Part shown: in pieces, positions 49,760 to 58,977 of the stretch | Layout: each line of letters opens with the position of its first letter | How positions within the stretch are numbered: the stretch's first letter is position 1 | Assembly (NCBI GenBank): GCA_023433705.1 | Contig: JAEYUC010000095.1 | Location: 158,200-222,199, forward strand | Reading direction: 5' to 3' | DNA: 64,000 nt | Source: Pseudomonadota bacterium | GTDB lineage: Bacteria > Pseudomonadota > Gammaproteobacteria > Steroidobacterales > Steroidobacteraceae | Position numbers and translations under genes: made by a program | Notes under the pieces: model-generated | Seen by the model: the letters and a program-made list of their open reading frames with translations, nothing else | Told to the model about the DNA's origin: nothing | Databases searched by the model: none

Positions 49760-51642
49760 GCTGCAGCCTGCCTGGTGGAGGACACTGGGAGACGGACGAA
49801 GAAGGTCGTGCCCTTGCCCGTTTCGGTTTCGAAATGAAGTGAACCCTTGAGCTTCTCGACCACGATGCCGCGCGACAGCGCGAGGCCCTGGCCGGCGCCG
49901 CGTCCGACTTCCTTGGTCGTGACGAACGGCTCGAAGATCCGCCCGCGCACCGACTCGGGAATCCCGTTGCCGGTGTCGGAGATGGAGATCTCGACGTAAC
50001 CGCCGATCGCGCGGGTGCGCACGGTAATGCGGCCCTTGCGGCTCGTGCCACCGACCACGTCATGAATGGCGTGCGCGGCGTTGAGCACGAGGTTGAGCAC
50101 CACCTGGTTCACGTCGCCCGCGTGGCAATGCACCGGCGGCAACACGCCAAAGTCGGTTTCGAGCTCGGCGACGGTCTTGTATTCGTTGCGCGCCATGTTG
50201 AGCGTCGTGGTGACCGCGCGGTTCACGTCGACGTCGGTTTCGTTGCGCGCGTCCGGATGCGCGAATTCGGTCATCGATTTCACGATCGAACCGACGCGGT
50301 CGATGCCCTCGAGCGCGCGGTCGAGCGCGTCGGGCGCGTTCTTGAGGAAGTAGTCGACGTCGGCGGCTTCGTCGGTTTCGTTCGCCTTCCTCGCGGCGTC
50401 GGTGACTTCGCGCCCCGAGAGCACGCCGGCCGCGAGCGCGCGGTAGTCGGCGAGCGCGTGCGGCACGTCGCGCAACGCGTGGCGCACGAAGCGCACGCTG
50501 TCGGAGATGAACTGCACCGAAGTGTTGATCTCGTGCGCGACACCGGCCGCGATGCGGCCGACCGACTCGAGTTTCTGTTCCTGCGAGGAGTCGCGGATCG
50601 GGTTGCGCGAGCCGGTCACGTCGATCATGAAGCCGCGCACGATCCGCGCGCCCTCGCGCGACTCGCAGTTCATGATCCAGCGCATCTCGACCGCACGGCT
50701 GTCGCGACCGATGATCGAGCAGGAGGTCTCGAGCGGGCCGGGCGCGGCGTCGTCGATCGCATGCCGCGCGCCCGGTTCGCGCTCGCGGGGCAGTAGTTCG
50801 TCGATGAATCCTGCTTCCACCCAGCGGGCCGCGGGAATTCCCAGCAGCTTCTCCGCCTGCGGACCGATGTAGTTGAAGCGGCCCTTGGCGAGATCGAGCT
50901 CGAACGGAATCGCGCGCGTGGTCTCGGAGATGAGGCGGTACTGCTCGCGGCTGTGCGCGAGCTCGGCGGCCTGCTCCTCGACGGCCCGCGCATTCGTTGC
51001 GTTCGCGACGTGCAGTTGCGCGGCATCGGATGCGAAGCGCGCCATGATCTGCAGGTTCTGGCGGATCGCGAGCAGCAGCAGCACGGCTTCGGCGACGATC
51101 CAGCTGCCCTGTTCGAGCACGCGCGTCCAGACCGACGAACCGACGACATAGGAAGCCGGCAACATCTGGATGCGCAGCAGTGGATAGGCGAAGGCCGCCA
51201 GGGTGGCGGTCGCGAGCACGCGCCAGTCGCGATAGAAGGTGAGCAGCGCGAGCGAGACGAACAGGTGGAATTGCGCCTCGGCGCGCCCCGCCAGCAGCCA
51301 CATGAAGAGCATCGACCAGCCGACCTGAGCGATCGCGACCCAGTGCTTGATCCACTGTGTCCGCGGCGCCGCGTACATGAAGAGCAGCGTGGGAATCGTG
51401 AGCGTCGCGGAGGCCAGCAACGTGATGGTCACGCGCGAGTCGCCCGGCAGCGCGCCGTTCCAGGCGATCCCGAAGGCGACCACGCATTGCAGCGCGAACA
51501 GCAGCTGGAACGTGCGATGCGCCGTGAGCGTGAGCTGGGTCACGACCTCGTGACGCACCTCACGGGCACGTGATTCGCGCAATGATTGATCCGACTCTGT
51601 CACGGGTTCCTGGTCGACTTCTTGGGGTGGCTGTTCCTGCAT
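49756..51642 (-). CDS. PAS-containing membrane histidine kinase
   Basis: A 628-residue kinase. Residues 40-205 contain about six membrane segments. A coiled stretch and a PAS domain (about 235-355) follow. The phosphorylated His is in GRIAAGVAHEINTSVQFI (near residue 375), and the ATPase domain has VVLNLVLNAAHAI, DTGNGIPESVRGRIFEPF and GRGAGQGLALSRG. The insert between the His box and the ATPase domain is long. It is coupled to the receiver-HDOD gene. It has no DNA-binding partner nearby, so the output is probably protein-level. Confidence 0.9.
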   Translation of the reverse strand: MQEQPPQEVDQEPVTESDQSLRESRAREVRHEVVTQLTLTAHRTFQLLFALQCVVAFGIAWNGALPGDSRVTITLLASATLTIPTLLFMYAAPRTQWIKHWVAIAQVGWSMLFMWLLAGRAEAQFHLFVSLALLTFYRDWRVLATATLAAFAYPLLRIQMLPASYVVGSSVWTRVLEQGSWIVAEAVLLLLAIRQNLQIMARFASDAAQLHVANATNARAVEEQAAELAHSREQYRLISETTRAIPFELDLAKGRFNYIGPQAEKLLGIPAARWVEAGFIDELLPREREPGARHAIDDAAPGPLETSCSIIGRDSRAVEMRWIMNCESREGARIVRGFMIDVTGSRNPIRDSSQEQKLESVGRIAAGVAHEINTSVQFISDSVRFVRHALRDVPHALADYRALAAGVLSGREVTDAARKANETDEAADVDYFLKNAPDALDRALEGIDRVGSIVKSMTEFAHPDARNETDVDVNRAVTTTLNMARNEYKTVAELETDFGVLPPVHCHAGDVNQVVLNLVLNAAHAIHDVVGGTSRKGRITVRTRAIGGYVEISISDTGNGIPESVRGRIFEPFVTTKEVGRGAGQGLALSRGIVVEKLKGSLHFETETGKGTTFFVRLPVSSTRQAAA

Positions 51643-51704
51643 CCCCCGGACATGGCTCCGGGTGTCACCCGCCGTTATCGGCCCAGAACAGGGCGGTCTT
51701 TAGC

Positions 51705-52484
51705 TCATTTCTGGTGCAGACCAGGCAAAAAAGCGTTCGTTTTCAAGACGTAGTCGGCATATTGCGGCCGGCGATTGCCGCTCTCCCGCTCCATGTGCCG
51801 GACGCGCCCGAACCACAACCAGGCGGTCAGGACGGCGGGCCCGGCCAGCGACCAGCCCGCGCCGGCGGCCAGGGCGATGAATCCGAATCCCCACCACACG
51901 CAGGTTTCGCCGAAATAGTTAGGGTGCCTGGCGTGGCGCCACAGGCCCGTCGCGAGGACCGCATCCGCGTTGGCCGGATCCCGGGCGAATCGCGCGAGCT
52001 GCCGGTCGCCGATCGTCTCGATGAGGATGCCGAGGATGCACAGCGCAACGCCCACGTAGTCGAGCATGCCGAGCGGCCGGATGGTCGCGAACGCGCCGAG
52101 CAGCGGCAGCGATACGATCCAAGCGCCGAACGCACGCGGCAGGAACACGAGGTACAGGCTCTTGATCCCGAAGCGCGGCGAGTGCCGCTCACGCATGTCG
52201 CGGTAACGGCGGCTCTCTCCCTTGCCCGCGTTGCGCGAAGTCAGATGCCAGGCGAGGCGCATCGCCCAGCCCACGAGCAGCCACAATGCGATCGAAAGGC
52301 GCGGCGCGCGCGGATCGCTGCCGAGCGCGTACACGACGCCGGCCGCGAACAACATGAGCGGCCAGAGCGGCTCGGCGAGCGTCACGTTGCGCAGCGCGAG
52401 GGACAGCAGCCAGGTGACCGCGGCGGCGAACAGCAGCAGCGGCAGCGCCGCGAAGAACACGCCGAATTCGAACGGCGCGCTCAC
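51705..52484 (-). CDS. DUF1295 (steroid 5-alpha-reductase-like) membrane protein
   Basis: A 259-residue membrane protein with about six or seven hydrophobic segments. The C-terminal signature GLWRHARHPNYFGETCVWWG is typical of the DUF1295/ICMT-like reductase group, which uses NAD(P)H. The start is a GTG overlapping the puuB-like stop as GTGA. It is the last gene of the divergent polyamine block; its relation to polyamines is unclear, and it may simply be co-transcribed. Confidence 0.85.
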   Translation of the reverse strand: MSAPFEFGVFFAALPLLLFAAAVTWLLSLALRNVTLAEPLWPLMLFAAGVVYALGSDPRAPRLSIALWLLVGWAMRLAWHLTSRNAGKGESRRYRDMRERHSPRFGIKSLYLVFLPRAFGAWIVSLPLLGAFATIRPLGMLDYVGVALCILGILIETIGDRQLARFARDPANADAVLATGLWRHARHPNYFGETCVWWGFGFIALAAGAGWSLAGPAVLTAWLWFGRVRHMERESGNRRPQYADYVLKTNAFLPGLHQK

Positions 52485-53770
52485 AACATGTCCCGCAGCC
52501 GGTACCACAACATCGCGAGCACCAGCGCGGGCCGGCGCAGCAAGGCGCCGCCGGGAAAGTCGGCGTGTTTGAGTCTGCCGAAGAGGTCAAAACGCTCGGC
52601 GCTGCCCGCGACCGCCTCGCTCGCGATCTTGCCCGCGATGCCCGAGATGACCATGCCGTGGCCCGAGAGGCCCTGGATGAAATACGCGCTCGGACCGAGC
52701 CGGCCGAAATGCGGTGCACGATTCGGTGTGATGTCGAGATAACCACCCCAGGCGTATTCGACGCGCGCTTCGGTGAGCTGCGGGAACACCCCCGCGATGC
52801 GCTTGCGCAGCACGCGGCCGGAGTCGAACGGATCGAGGCCCGAGTAACTCACGCGTCCGCCGAACAACAGCCGGTGGTCGGGCAGGCGCCGGAAATAATC
52901 GAGGATCCAGTTCATGTCGGCGACGGCCGCGTTGTTGCGGATCAGCGAGGCCGCGCGTTCCTCGCCGAGCGGCTGTGTCGCGGCGACGTAAGTGCCGATG
53001 GCGATGAGCTTGCGCTCGAGCTGCGGCACGAGTTTGCCGAGCAACGCGCCGCCGGCGATCACGAGCTGCTTCGCGTGCACGCTGCCCGACGCGGTGTGGA
53101 CGATGTTGGTGGTCGTCGCATCCTGCGCGACTTCGAGCTTCGTGACCGGCGAGTCTTCGAAGATCGCCACGCCCGCGGCCGCCGCGGCCATGCCGAGTCC
53201 GCAGGTGTAGCGATACGGGTGCAGGTGCCCGCCGTTCGAGTCGTACAACGCGCTGGTGTACCGCTCGCTCGCGACGATGCCGCGCAGTTCCTCGCGCTCG
53301 ATGAAACGCAGCGAGTGGTAATCGTACTTGTCGCGCAGGTGATCCACCTCGGCGCGCAGCGCCTCGTCGTGGCGCGGCTTCAATCCGACGATCATGTGGC
53401 CGGGCACGTAATCGCAGGCGATCCGGTGCTTCGCGATGAGCTGGCGCTGCAGCTCCAGGCCTTCGATCGAGATGTCCCACATGCGACGCGCGTCCGCGTA
53501 GCCGACGGCCTTTTCGAGCGTTTCCTGTTCGCTCGCGTAACCGAATATCGATTGCCCGCCGCTGCGGCCCGAGCCACCGAAGCCGAGGTGCTGCGCCTCG
53601 AGCAGCGCGACTCGATAGCCACGCTCGCGCAGGTGCAACGCCGCGGAGAGACCCGAGATGCCGCCGCCCACGATGCACACGTCCGCGCGCACTTCGCCGA
53701 GCAGCGGCGCGTAGCGCGGCATGTCGGGTGTGCTCGCGTAGTAGTAGTTGCGGGGATCGGGCGTGCTCAT
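52481..53770 (-). CDS. puuB: Gamma-glutamylputrescine oxidase-like FAD enzyme
   Basis: A 429-residue flavoprotein of the DAO family. The FAD-binding motif is VCIVGGGISGLSAALHL (residues 31-47), and the C-terminal YFIQGLSGHGMVISG is typical of PuuB/OrdL. It should oxidise gamma-glutamylputrescine to gamma-glutamyl-gamma-aminobutyraldehyde with release of ammonia and hydrogen peroxide. The aldehyde is the substrate of PuuC (31477). It begins seven bases after the glutamine-synthetase-like gene, with which it forms an operon. Confidence 0.88.
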   Translation of the reverse strand: MSTPDPRNYYYASTPDMPRYAPLLGEVRADVCIVGGGISGLSAALHLRERGYRVALLEAQHLGFGGSGRSGGQSIFGYASEQETLEKAVGYADARRMWDISIEGLELQRQLIAKHRIACDYVPGHMIVGLKPRHDEALRAEVDHLRDKYDYHSLRFIEREELRGIVASERYTSALYDSNGGHLHPYRYTCGLGMAAAAAGVAIFEDSPVTKLEVAQDATTTNIVHTASGSVHAKQLVIAGGALLGKLVPQLERKLIAIGTYVAATQPLGEERAASLIRNNAAVADMNWILDYFRRLPDHRLLFGGRVSYSGLDPFDSGRVLRKRIAGVFPQLTEARVEYAWGGYLDITPNRAPHFGRLGPSAYFIQGLSGHGMVISGIAGKIASEAVAGSAERFDLFGRLKHADFPGGALLRRPALVLAMLWYRLRDML

Positions 53771-53777
53771 GCGGCTC

Positions 53778-55139
53778 TCACAACGGACCGAGGTAGCGCG
53801 CGATCTCGAGCGGCGTGATGTGCGAGTTGAACTCGGCGAGTTCCGCGCGCTTAACGGTCGCGTACAGGCAGGTGAATTTTTCGCCCAGGAATTCCCGCGC
53901 GAAGGAACTCGCGGTGAATCGATCCAGCGCGGTGCTCCACGTGAGCGGCAGCGGCTCGCCGGATTGCAGATACGCGTTGCCCGTCATGACCGGCGGCGGT
54001 TCGACCTTGCTGGCGAGCCCATGCCGGATGCTCGCCAGCAGCCAGGCGGTGACGAGATACGGATTCGCGTCGGCGCCCGCGAGCCGATGTTCGATGCGGA
54101 GGTTGTCGGGATCCGACGCGGGTACACGCAGCGCCGAGCCGCGGTTGTTGATAGACCAGTTAGGGTGAAGCGGCACGTACGCCTCGGCCTTGAAACGCCG
54201 ATAGCTGTTCGGTCCCGGCGCGCAGATGGCCATGCTGTCCGCGAGCGTGGTCAACGTGCCCGCGATCGCATGCAGCAGCGCGGGACTTTCGTGCGGCGTC
54301 GGCGCCGCGAAGATGTTGCGGCCGTCGCGGTCGAGCAGGCTCACGTGCACGTGTAATCCGCTGCCCGCCATGTCGGCGTAGGGTTTCGGCAGGAAGGTCG
54401 CATCGCAGCCGTAGGCGCGCGCCACGCTCTTCACGATGCGCTTGAAACGCAGCGCCTCGTCGCAGGCGCGTAATGCGTCGGGCCCGTGCGCGAGATTCAC
54501 TTCATATTGACCCGGACCGTACTCGGCGAGCGAGGAGGTCGCGGGCACTTTCTGCAGCCGGCAGATGCGGTCGATCTCGGCGAGCAGCGGCGAGTACTCG
54601 TTGAGATCGGTCATCGAGTTGATCTGCGTGCGGTACTCGCGCCGGCCCGTGAGCGGCCCGCGCGGCGGTTGCGGCATGCCGGCCGCGGTGCGCTCGCTGT
54701 CGACCAGGTAGAACTCGTATTCGATCGCGACCACCGGCGTGAGGCCGAGCGCGTCGAACGCGTCGACCTGCCGTTCGAGCACGTGACGCGGATCGCCGAA
54801 GAAACGCGAGCCGTCGTGTTCGAACATCCGGCACTGCACCTGCGCGACGTCGTTCTGCCACGGCACCGGCACCAGCGCTCCGGGAATCGGCATGCAGGGT
54901 CGGTCCGCGTCGCCATCGGCGAAGCCGAGACCGGTGGCCTCGACCGTGCCGCCTTCGATGTCGAGCGCGAACATCGAGCCGGGCAGGGGCAGGCCGCGCT
55001 TGAACATGGTGGCCATGCCGGCGCGATCGATGCGTTTGCCGCGCTCGACGGTGTTCAGGTCGTTCACGTACGCATCGAAGAAACGGACCTCGGGATGGTC
55101 CGCCAGAAAGCGCGCAAGCTCGAGATCGGACGGCGTCAT
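53778..55139 (-). CDS. puuA: Gamma-glutamylpolyamine synthetase (SpuI-like), glutamine synthetase family
   Basis: A 453-residue ATP-dependent ligase of the glutamine synthetase family. Metal and ATP motifs include EYEFYLVD, EYGPGQYEVNL, AGSGLHVHVSL and NNRGSALRVP; NSYRRFK and RLAGADANPYL are also conserved. It should join glutamate to putrescine or another polyamine. Its position, divergent from a second copy and followed by puuB, matches Pseudomonas spuI. The two copies may prefer different polyamines. The ATG at 55139 has only a weak GGGA upstream. Confidence 0.88.
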   Translation of the reverse strand: MTPSDLELARFLADHPEVRFFDAYVNDLNTVERGKRIDRAGMATMFKRGLPLPGSMFALDIEGGTVEATGLGFADGDADRPCMPIPGALVPVPWQNDVAQVQCRMFEHDGSRFFGDPRHVLERQVDAFDALGLTPVVAIEYEFYLVDSERTAAGMPQPPRGPLTGRREYRTQINSMTDLNEYSPLLAEIDRICRLQKVPATSSLAEYGPGQYEVNLAHGPDALRACDEALRFKRIVKSVARAYGCDATFLPKPYADMAGSGLHVHVSLLDRDGRNIFAAPTPHESPALLHAIAGTLTTLADSMAICAPGPNSYRRFKAEAYVPLHPNWSINNRGSALRVPASDPDNLRIEHRLAGADANPYLVTAWLLASIRHGLASKVEPPPVMTGNAYLQSGEPLPLTWSTALDRFTASSFAREFLGEKFTCLYATVKRAELAEFNSHITPLEIARYLGPL

Positions 55140-55378
55140 GCGTATCCCAGTGTTTATTATTTTCGACGCAGAGTCCGCGCCGGGCCCTGCAGCATATGCC
55201 CGTGGCCCGCGGGGCGGCAAACCGGCCAAAGCCCTGAATTGAGCCCCTTTGCGGGCGCTTTCGCGGCCGCGATTCGGGCCCTCCGGAGGCCTCCAAGCTG
55301 TGGTCTAATGACCACCCCTGCCCGGGTCACGGACCAGGGTTCGTAGAAGATAATAGACAGCGCCAGAGTGAATCGCGT
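55140..55378. promoter_or_regulatory. Divergent polyamine control region (239 bases)
   Basis: No gene is seen. Three features stand out. First, GTGGTC and GACCAC (55300-55315) form an inverted repeat around TAAT. Second, TGTTTATTATTTTCGAC (55151-55167) lies close to the minus-strand start. Third, GTAGAAGATAATAGACA (55343-55359) lies close to puuD and is the reverse complement of the second feature at 14 of 17 positions. The mirrored AT-rich pair may be the two -10 regions or a pair of regulator sites (PuuR is a candidate). Confidence 0.45.
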
Positions 55379-56134
55379 ATGGCTGGCAACAAGCGTCCCG
55401 TCATCGGCATACCCGCCGATCGACGCATGATAGGTCCGCATCCTTTTCACGCGGTCGGCGAAAAATACATCGCCGCCGTCGTGCAGGCCGCGGACTGTCT
55501 GCCATTGCTGATCCCGGTGCTCGAGACGCCGCTCGACGTGGCGCAGATCCTCGCGCACGTGGACGGCATCTTCTTTCCGGGTTCGCCGTCGAACGTCGAG
55601 CCTGCGTGGTATGCCGGATCACCGAGCGTACCCGGCACGCTGCACGATCCGCATCGCGACGCGACGACGCTGTCGCTGATCCCGCGGGCCGTCGAAACAG
55701 GCGTGCCGGTCTTCGGAGTGTGCCGCGGATTCCAGGAGATGAACGTCGCGATGGGCGGCACGCTGCACCAGCGCGTGCACGAAGTGGCAGGTTTCAACGA
55801 CCATCGCGAAGACAAGGAAGAGCCGCTCGACGTGCAGTACGCGCCGGCGCACGACGTGGTCCTCGAGGCCGGTGGCATGTTGGCGAGGCTCGCGGGCGCG
55901 GACCGCATCGCGGTCAACTCGCTGCACGGGCAGGGCGTCGACCGGCTCGGGCCGGACCTCGCCGTCGAGGCGCGCGCGCCCGACGGCCTGATCGAGGCGT
56001 TCCGCGTGAAGAACGCGGCGAATTTCGCGCTCGCGGTGCAGTGGCACCCCGAGTGGAAGGTGATGAGCAACCCGTTTTCGCAGGCGCTGTTCGCCGAGTT
56101 CGGCCGCGCCGCGCGCCAGCGGGCCAGTAGTTAG
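55379..56134 (+). CDS. puuD: Gamma-glutamyl-GABA hydrolase (SpuA/PuuD)
   Basis: A 251-residue class I glutamine-amidotransferase-like hydrolase. The nucleophile is C115 in FGVCRGFQEMNV (C114 in E. coli PuuD), and the His/Glu pair is in WHPEWK. It cleaves gamma-glutamyl-GABA to GABA and glutamate. It is the first gene of a long plus-strand operon in the same order as Pseudomonas spuA-spuB-spuC-spuD/E-spuF-spuG-spuH. Confidence 0.92.
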   Translation: MAGNKRPVIGIPADRRMIGPHPFHAVGEKYIAAVVQAADCLPLLIPVLETPLDVAQILAHVDGIFFPGSPSNVEPAWYAGSPSVPGTLHDPHRDATTLSLIPRAVETGVPVFGVCRGFQEMNVAMGGTLHQRVHEVAGFNDHREDKEEPLDVQYAPAHDVVLEAGGMLARLAGADRIAVNSLHGQGVDRLGPDLAVEARAPDGLIEAFRVKNAANFALAVQWHPEWKVMSNPFSQALFAEFGRAARQRASS

Positions 56135-56155
56135 ATAAAGAGAACAGGACAGATC

Positions 56156-57496
56156 ATGGCCAACGAGATAAGGCAATTCCTCCGCGACCACGGCATTTCG
56201 GAAGTCGAGGCGATCATCCCGGACATGGCGGGCATCGCGCGCGGCAAGATCATGCCGTCGGAGAAGTTCGGCGAGGAGGAGGGCATGCGCCTGCCCGAGA
56301 GCATCTTCCTGCAGACGGTGACCGGCGACTATCCGCCCGACACCGACAAGGCCATGAGCCCGGCGGAGATCGACATCATCCTCAGGGCCGATTCGCGCAC
56401 GGTGCGCCGCGTGCCGTGGGCGGCCGAGCCCACCGCGCAGGTGATCCACGACTGCTTCTACGCCGACGGCCGGCGCGTCGGCATGGCGCCGCGCGGCGTC
56501 CTGCGCAGCATCCTCGAGATGTACGCGACGCGCGGCTGGGAGCCGGTGGTGGCGCCCGAGCTCGAGTTCTACCTGGTCGAGCCGAACATCGACGCCGACT
56601 ATCCACTCAAGCCGCCGGTGGGCCGCTCGGGGCGCGCCGAGCCCGGCCGCCAGAGCTACAGCATCGCGGCGGTGAACGAGTTCGATCCGCTGTTCGACGA
56701 CATGTACCAGTTCTGCGAGGACCAGGACATCGAGATCGACACGCTGATCCACGAAGACGGCGCCGCGCAGATGGAAATCAACCTGCTGCACGGCAACGCG
56801 CTCGATCTCGCCGACCAGGCGTTCCTCTTCAAGCGCACCGCGCGCGAGGCCGCGCTGCGCCACAAGATGTACGCGACGTTCATGGCGAAGCCGCACGCCA
56901 AGGAGCCCGGCAGCGCGATGCACATCCACCAGAGCATCGTCGACGCCAAGACGAAGAAGAACATCTTCTCGAATCCCGACGGCACGCCGACGCCGCTGTT
57001 CTTCTCGCACATCGCGGGCCTGCAGAAATACCTGCCCGCGGCCATGGCGCTGCTCGCGCCGAACGTGAATTCCTACCGGCGCATCTCGCGCTTCCAGCTC
57101 GCGCCGATCAACGTGCAGTGGGGCTACGACAATCGCACCGCGGGACTGCGCGTGCCGGCCTCCGATGCCACCGCGCGGCGCGTCGAGAACCGCCTGGCGG
57201 GCGCCGATGCCAACCCGTATATCGCGATCGCGACTTCACTCGCCTGCGGTTATCTCGGCATGATCGAAGGGCTGCAACCCTCGGAGCCGATCTCCGGCTC
57301 CGCGCACGATCTGCCGTTCTCGCTGCCGCGATCGCTCGACGACGCGATCCGCGAACTGCGCGAGTGCGATCCGCTCGTGCGCATCCTGGGCGAGCCGTTC
57401 ACCTCCGCGTACACCATCGTCAAGGAAGCCGAATACGAGGTATTCCTGCAGGTGATCAGCTCCTGGGAGCGCGAGCACCTGCTGCTGAACGTATAA
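56156..57496 (+). CDS. puuA: Gamma-glutamylputrescine synthetase (SpuB/PuuA)
   Basis: A 446-residue glutamine-synthetase-family ligase. Active-site motifs include PELEFYLVEPN, AAQMEINLLHG, GSAMHIHQSIVD, NSYRRISRFQ and DNRTAGLRVP. It lies 21 bases after puuD and 18 bases before the aminotransferase gene. It is a second, clearly distinct copy next to the one at 53778; their N-terminal and substrate-loop regions differ (for example PPVGRSGRAEPGRQSY here), which suggests different amine substrates. Confidence 0.9.
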   Translation: MANEIRQFLRDHGISEVEAIIPDMAGIARGKIMPSEKFGEEEGMRLPESIFLQTVTGDYPPDTDKAMSPAEIDIILRADSRTVRRVPWAAEPTAQVIHDCFYADGRRVGMAPRGVLRSILEMYATRGWEPVVAPELEFYLVEPNIDADYPLKPPVGRSGRAEPGRQSYSIAAVNEFDPLFDDMYQFCEDQDIEIDTLIHEDGAAQMEINLLHGNALDLADQAFLFKRTAREAALRHKMYATFMAKPHAKEPGSAMHIHQSIVDAKTKKNIFSNPDGTPTPLFFSHIAGLQKYLPAAMALLAPNVNSYRRISRFQLAPINVQWGYDNRTAGLRVPASDATARRVENRLAGADANPYIAIATSLACGYLGMIEGLQPSEPISGSAHDLPFSLPRSLDDAIRELRECDPLVRILGEPFTSAYTIVKEAEYEVFLQVISSWEREHLLLNV

Positions 57497-57514
57497 AGGA
57501 AACCGGTACCCATC

Positions 57515-58897
57515 ATGGCGGCACCATCGACTCGCGACTGGCAGCAACTAGATAGCGCCCACTACCTTCACCCCTTCACCGACTACAAGCAGCTCGCGTC
57601 GAAGGGTGCACGAATCGTCACGCGGGCCGAAGGTGTCTATATCTACACATCCGACGGGCAGAAGATCCTCGACGGCATGTCCGGGTTGTGGTGCGTGGCG
57701 CTCGGCTATGGCCGGCGCGAATTGTCGGAGGCGGCCTACCGCCAGATGCTGGAGCTGCCTTACTACAACAGTTTCTTCCAGTGCGCGACGACGCCCGCCA
57801 TCGAGCTCGCGCGGATCCTGAAGGAGATCACCCCGCCGCAATTCAATCGCGTCTTCTATACGGGCTCGGGCAGCGAAGCCAACGACACGCTGCTGCGCCT
57901 CATTCGCCGCTACTGGCAGTTGCTAGGCAAGCCCGAGCGCAACATCGTCATCTCGCGCTGGAATGGATACCACGGTAGTACCATTGCCGGCGCGTCGCTC
58001 GGCGGCATGAAGCCGATGCACGAGCAGCTCGGCCCGGACGGCGCGGTGCCCGGCATCGTGCACATCAATCAGCCGTACTGGTTCGGCGAGGGCGGCGACA
58101 TGACGCCCGCGGAGTTCGGACTCGCCTGCGCGCGCGAACTCGAAACCAAGATAGAGGAAATCGGCCCGGAGCGCGTCGCCGCATTCATTGGTGAGCCCGT
58201 TCAAGGCGCGGGCGGCCTCGTGATACCGCCGGAGACTTATTGGCCCGAAATACAGAGGATCGTCGACAAGTACGGGATTTTGTTCGCATCCGACGAGGTG
58301 ATCTGCGGTTTTGGCCGCACGGGGCACTGGTTCGGCTGCGATTACTTCGGCACGCGGCCGGATTTCCTCACGATGGCCAAGGCGTTGTCCTCGGGCTATC
58401 TACCAATCGGAGGCCTGATGGTCTCCGACCGCGTCGCCGACGTGATTATCGACAAGGGCGGCGAGTTTTTTCATGGTTTCACCTATTCGGGTCACCCGGC
58501 GGCGTGCGCCGTGGCGGTCGCGAATCTCGAGATCTTCCGCCGGGAGCGCATCGTCGAGCGCGTCAGGGACGACGTAGCGCCCTATCTAGCCGCCCGCTGG
58601 CGGGAATTGGCCGCCCACCCGCTGGTCGGAGAAGCGCGCTGCCTGGGCCTCCTGGCCGCGATCGAGCTCGTGCCTGACAAGAGCTCGCGGCGTTTCTTCG
58701 AGCCGCGCGGTGAAGTCGGCGTTCACATGCGCGACGCCTGCACGCGCAACGGTCTCGTCATGCGCGCCACGCGCGACACGCTGTTCGTCGCGCCTCCGCT
58801 GGTCATAACTCGCGCTGAAATAGACGAACTACTGTCCAAAGTAGTGCGATCGCTCGATGAAACTTCCGCGTGGGCGCGCGCCGAGGGCTGGCTATAG
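57515..58897 (+). CDS. spuC: Putrescine/polyamine--pyruvate aminotransferase (SpuC-like)
   Basis: A 460-residue class III PLP aminotransferase. The PLP lysine is K289 (FLTMAKALSSGY), with D260 (FASDEVICGFGRTG) and the phosphate-binding TGSGSEANDT and YHGSTIAGAS. It resembles SpuC, which transfers an amino group of putrescine or cadaverine to pyruvate, giving a second route to GABA that avoids gamma-glutamylation. It lies between the synthetase and the importer genes. Confidence 0.88.
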   Translation: MAAPSTRDWQQLDSAHYLHPFTDYKQLASKGARIVTRAEGVYIYTSDGQKILDGMSGLWCVALGYGRRELSEAAYRQMLELPYYNSFFQCATTPAIELARILKEITPPQFNRVFYTGSGSEANDTLLRLIRRYWQLLGKPERNIVISRWNGYHGSTIAGASLGGMKPMHEQLGPDGAVPGIVHINQPYWFGEGGDMTPAEFGLACARELETKIEEIGPERVAAFIGEPVQGAGGLVIPPETYWPEIQRIVDKYGILFASDEVICGFGRTGHWFGCDYFGTRPDFLTMAKALSSGYLPIGGLMVSDRVADVIIDKGGEFFHGFTYSGHPAACAVAVANLEIFRRERIVERVRDDVAPYLAARWRELAAHPLVGEARCLGLLAAIELVPDKSSRRFFEPRGEVGVHMRDACTRNGLVMRATRDTLFVAPPLVITRAEIDELLSKVVRSLDETSAWARAEGWL

Positions 58898-58977
58898 ACG
58901 CGGTCGCTGTTATATAAGACGCCCAAGGACGCGGTGTGTGGGGTCTCACGTCGCGGCAAACATCTAGGGGTCAAATC

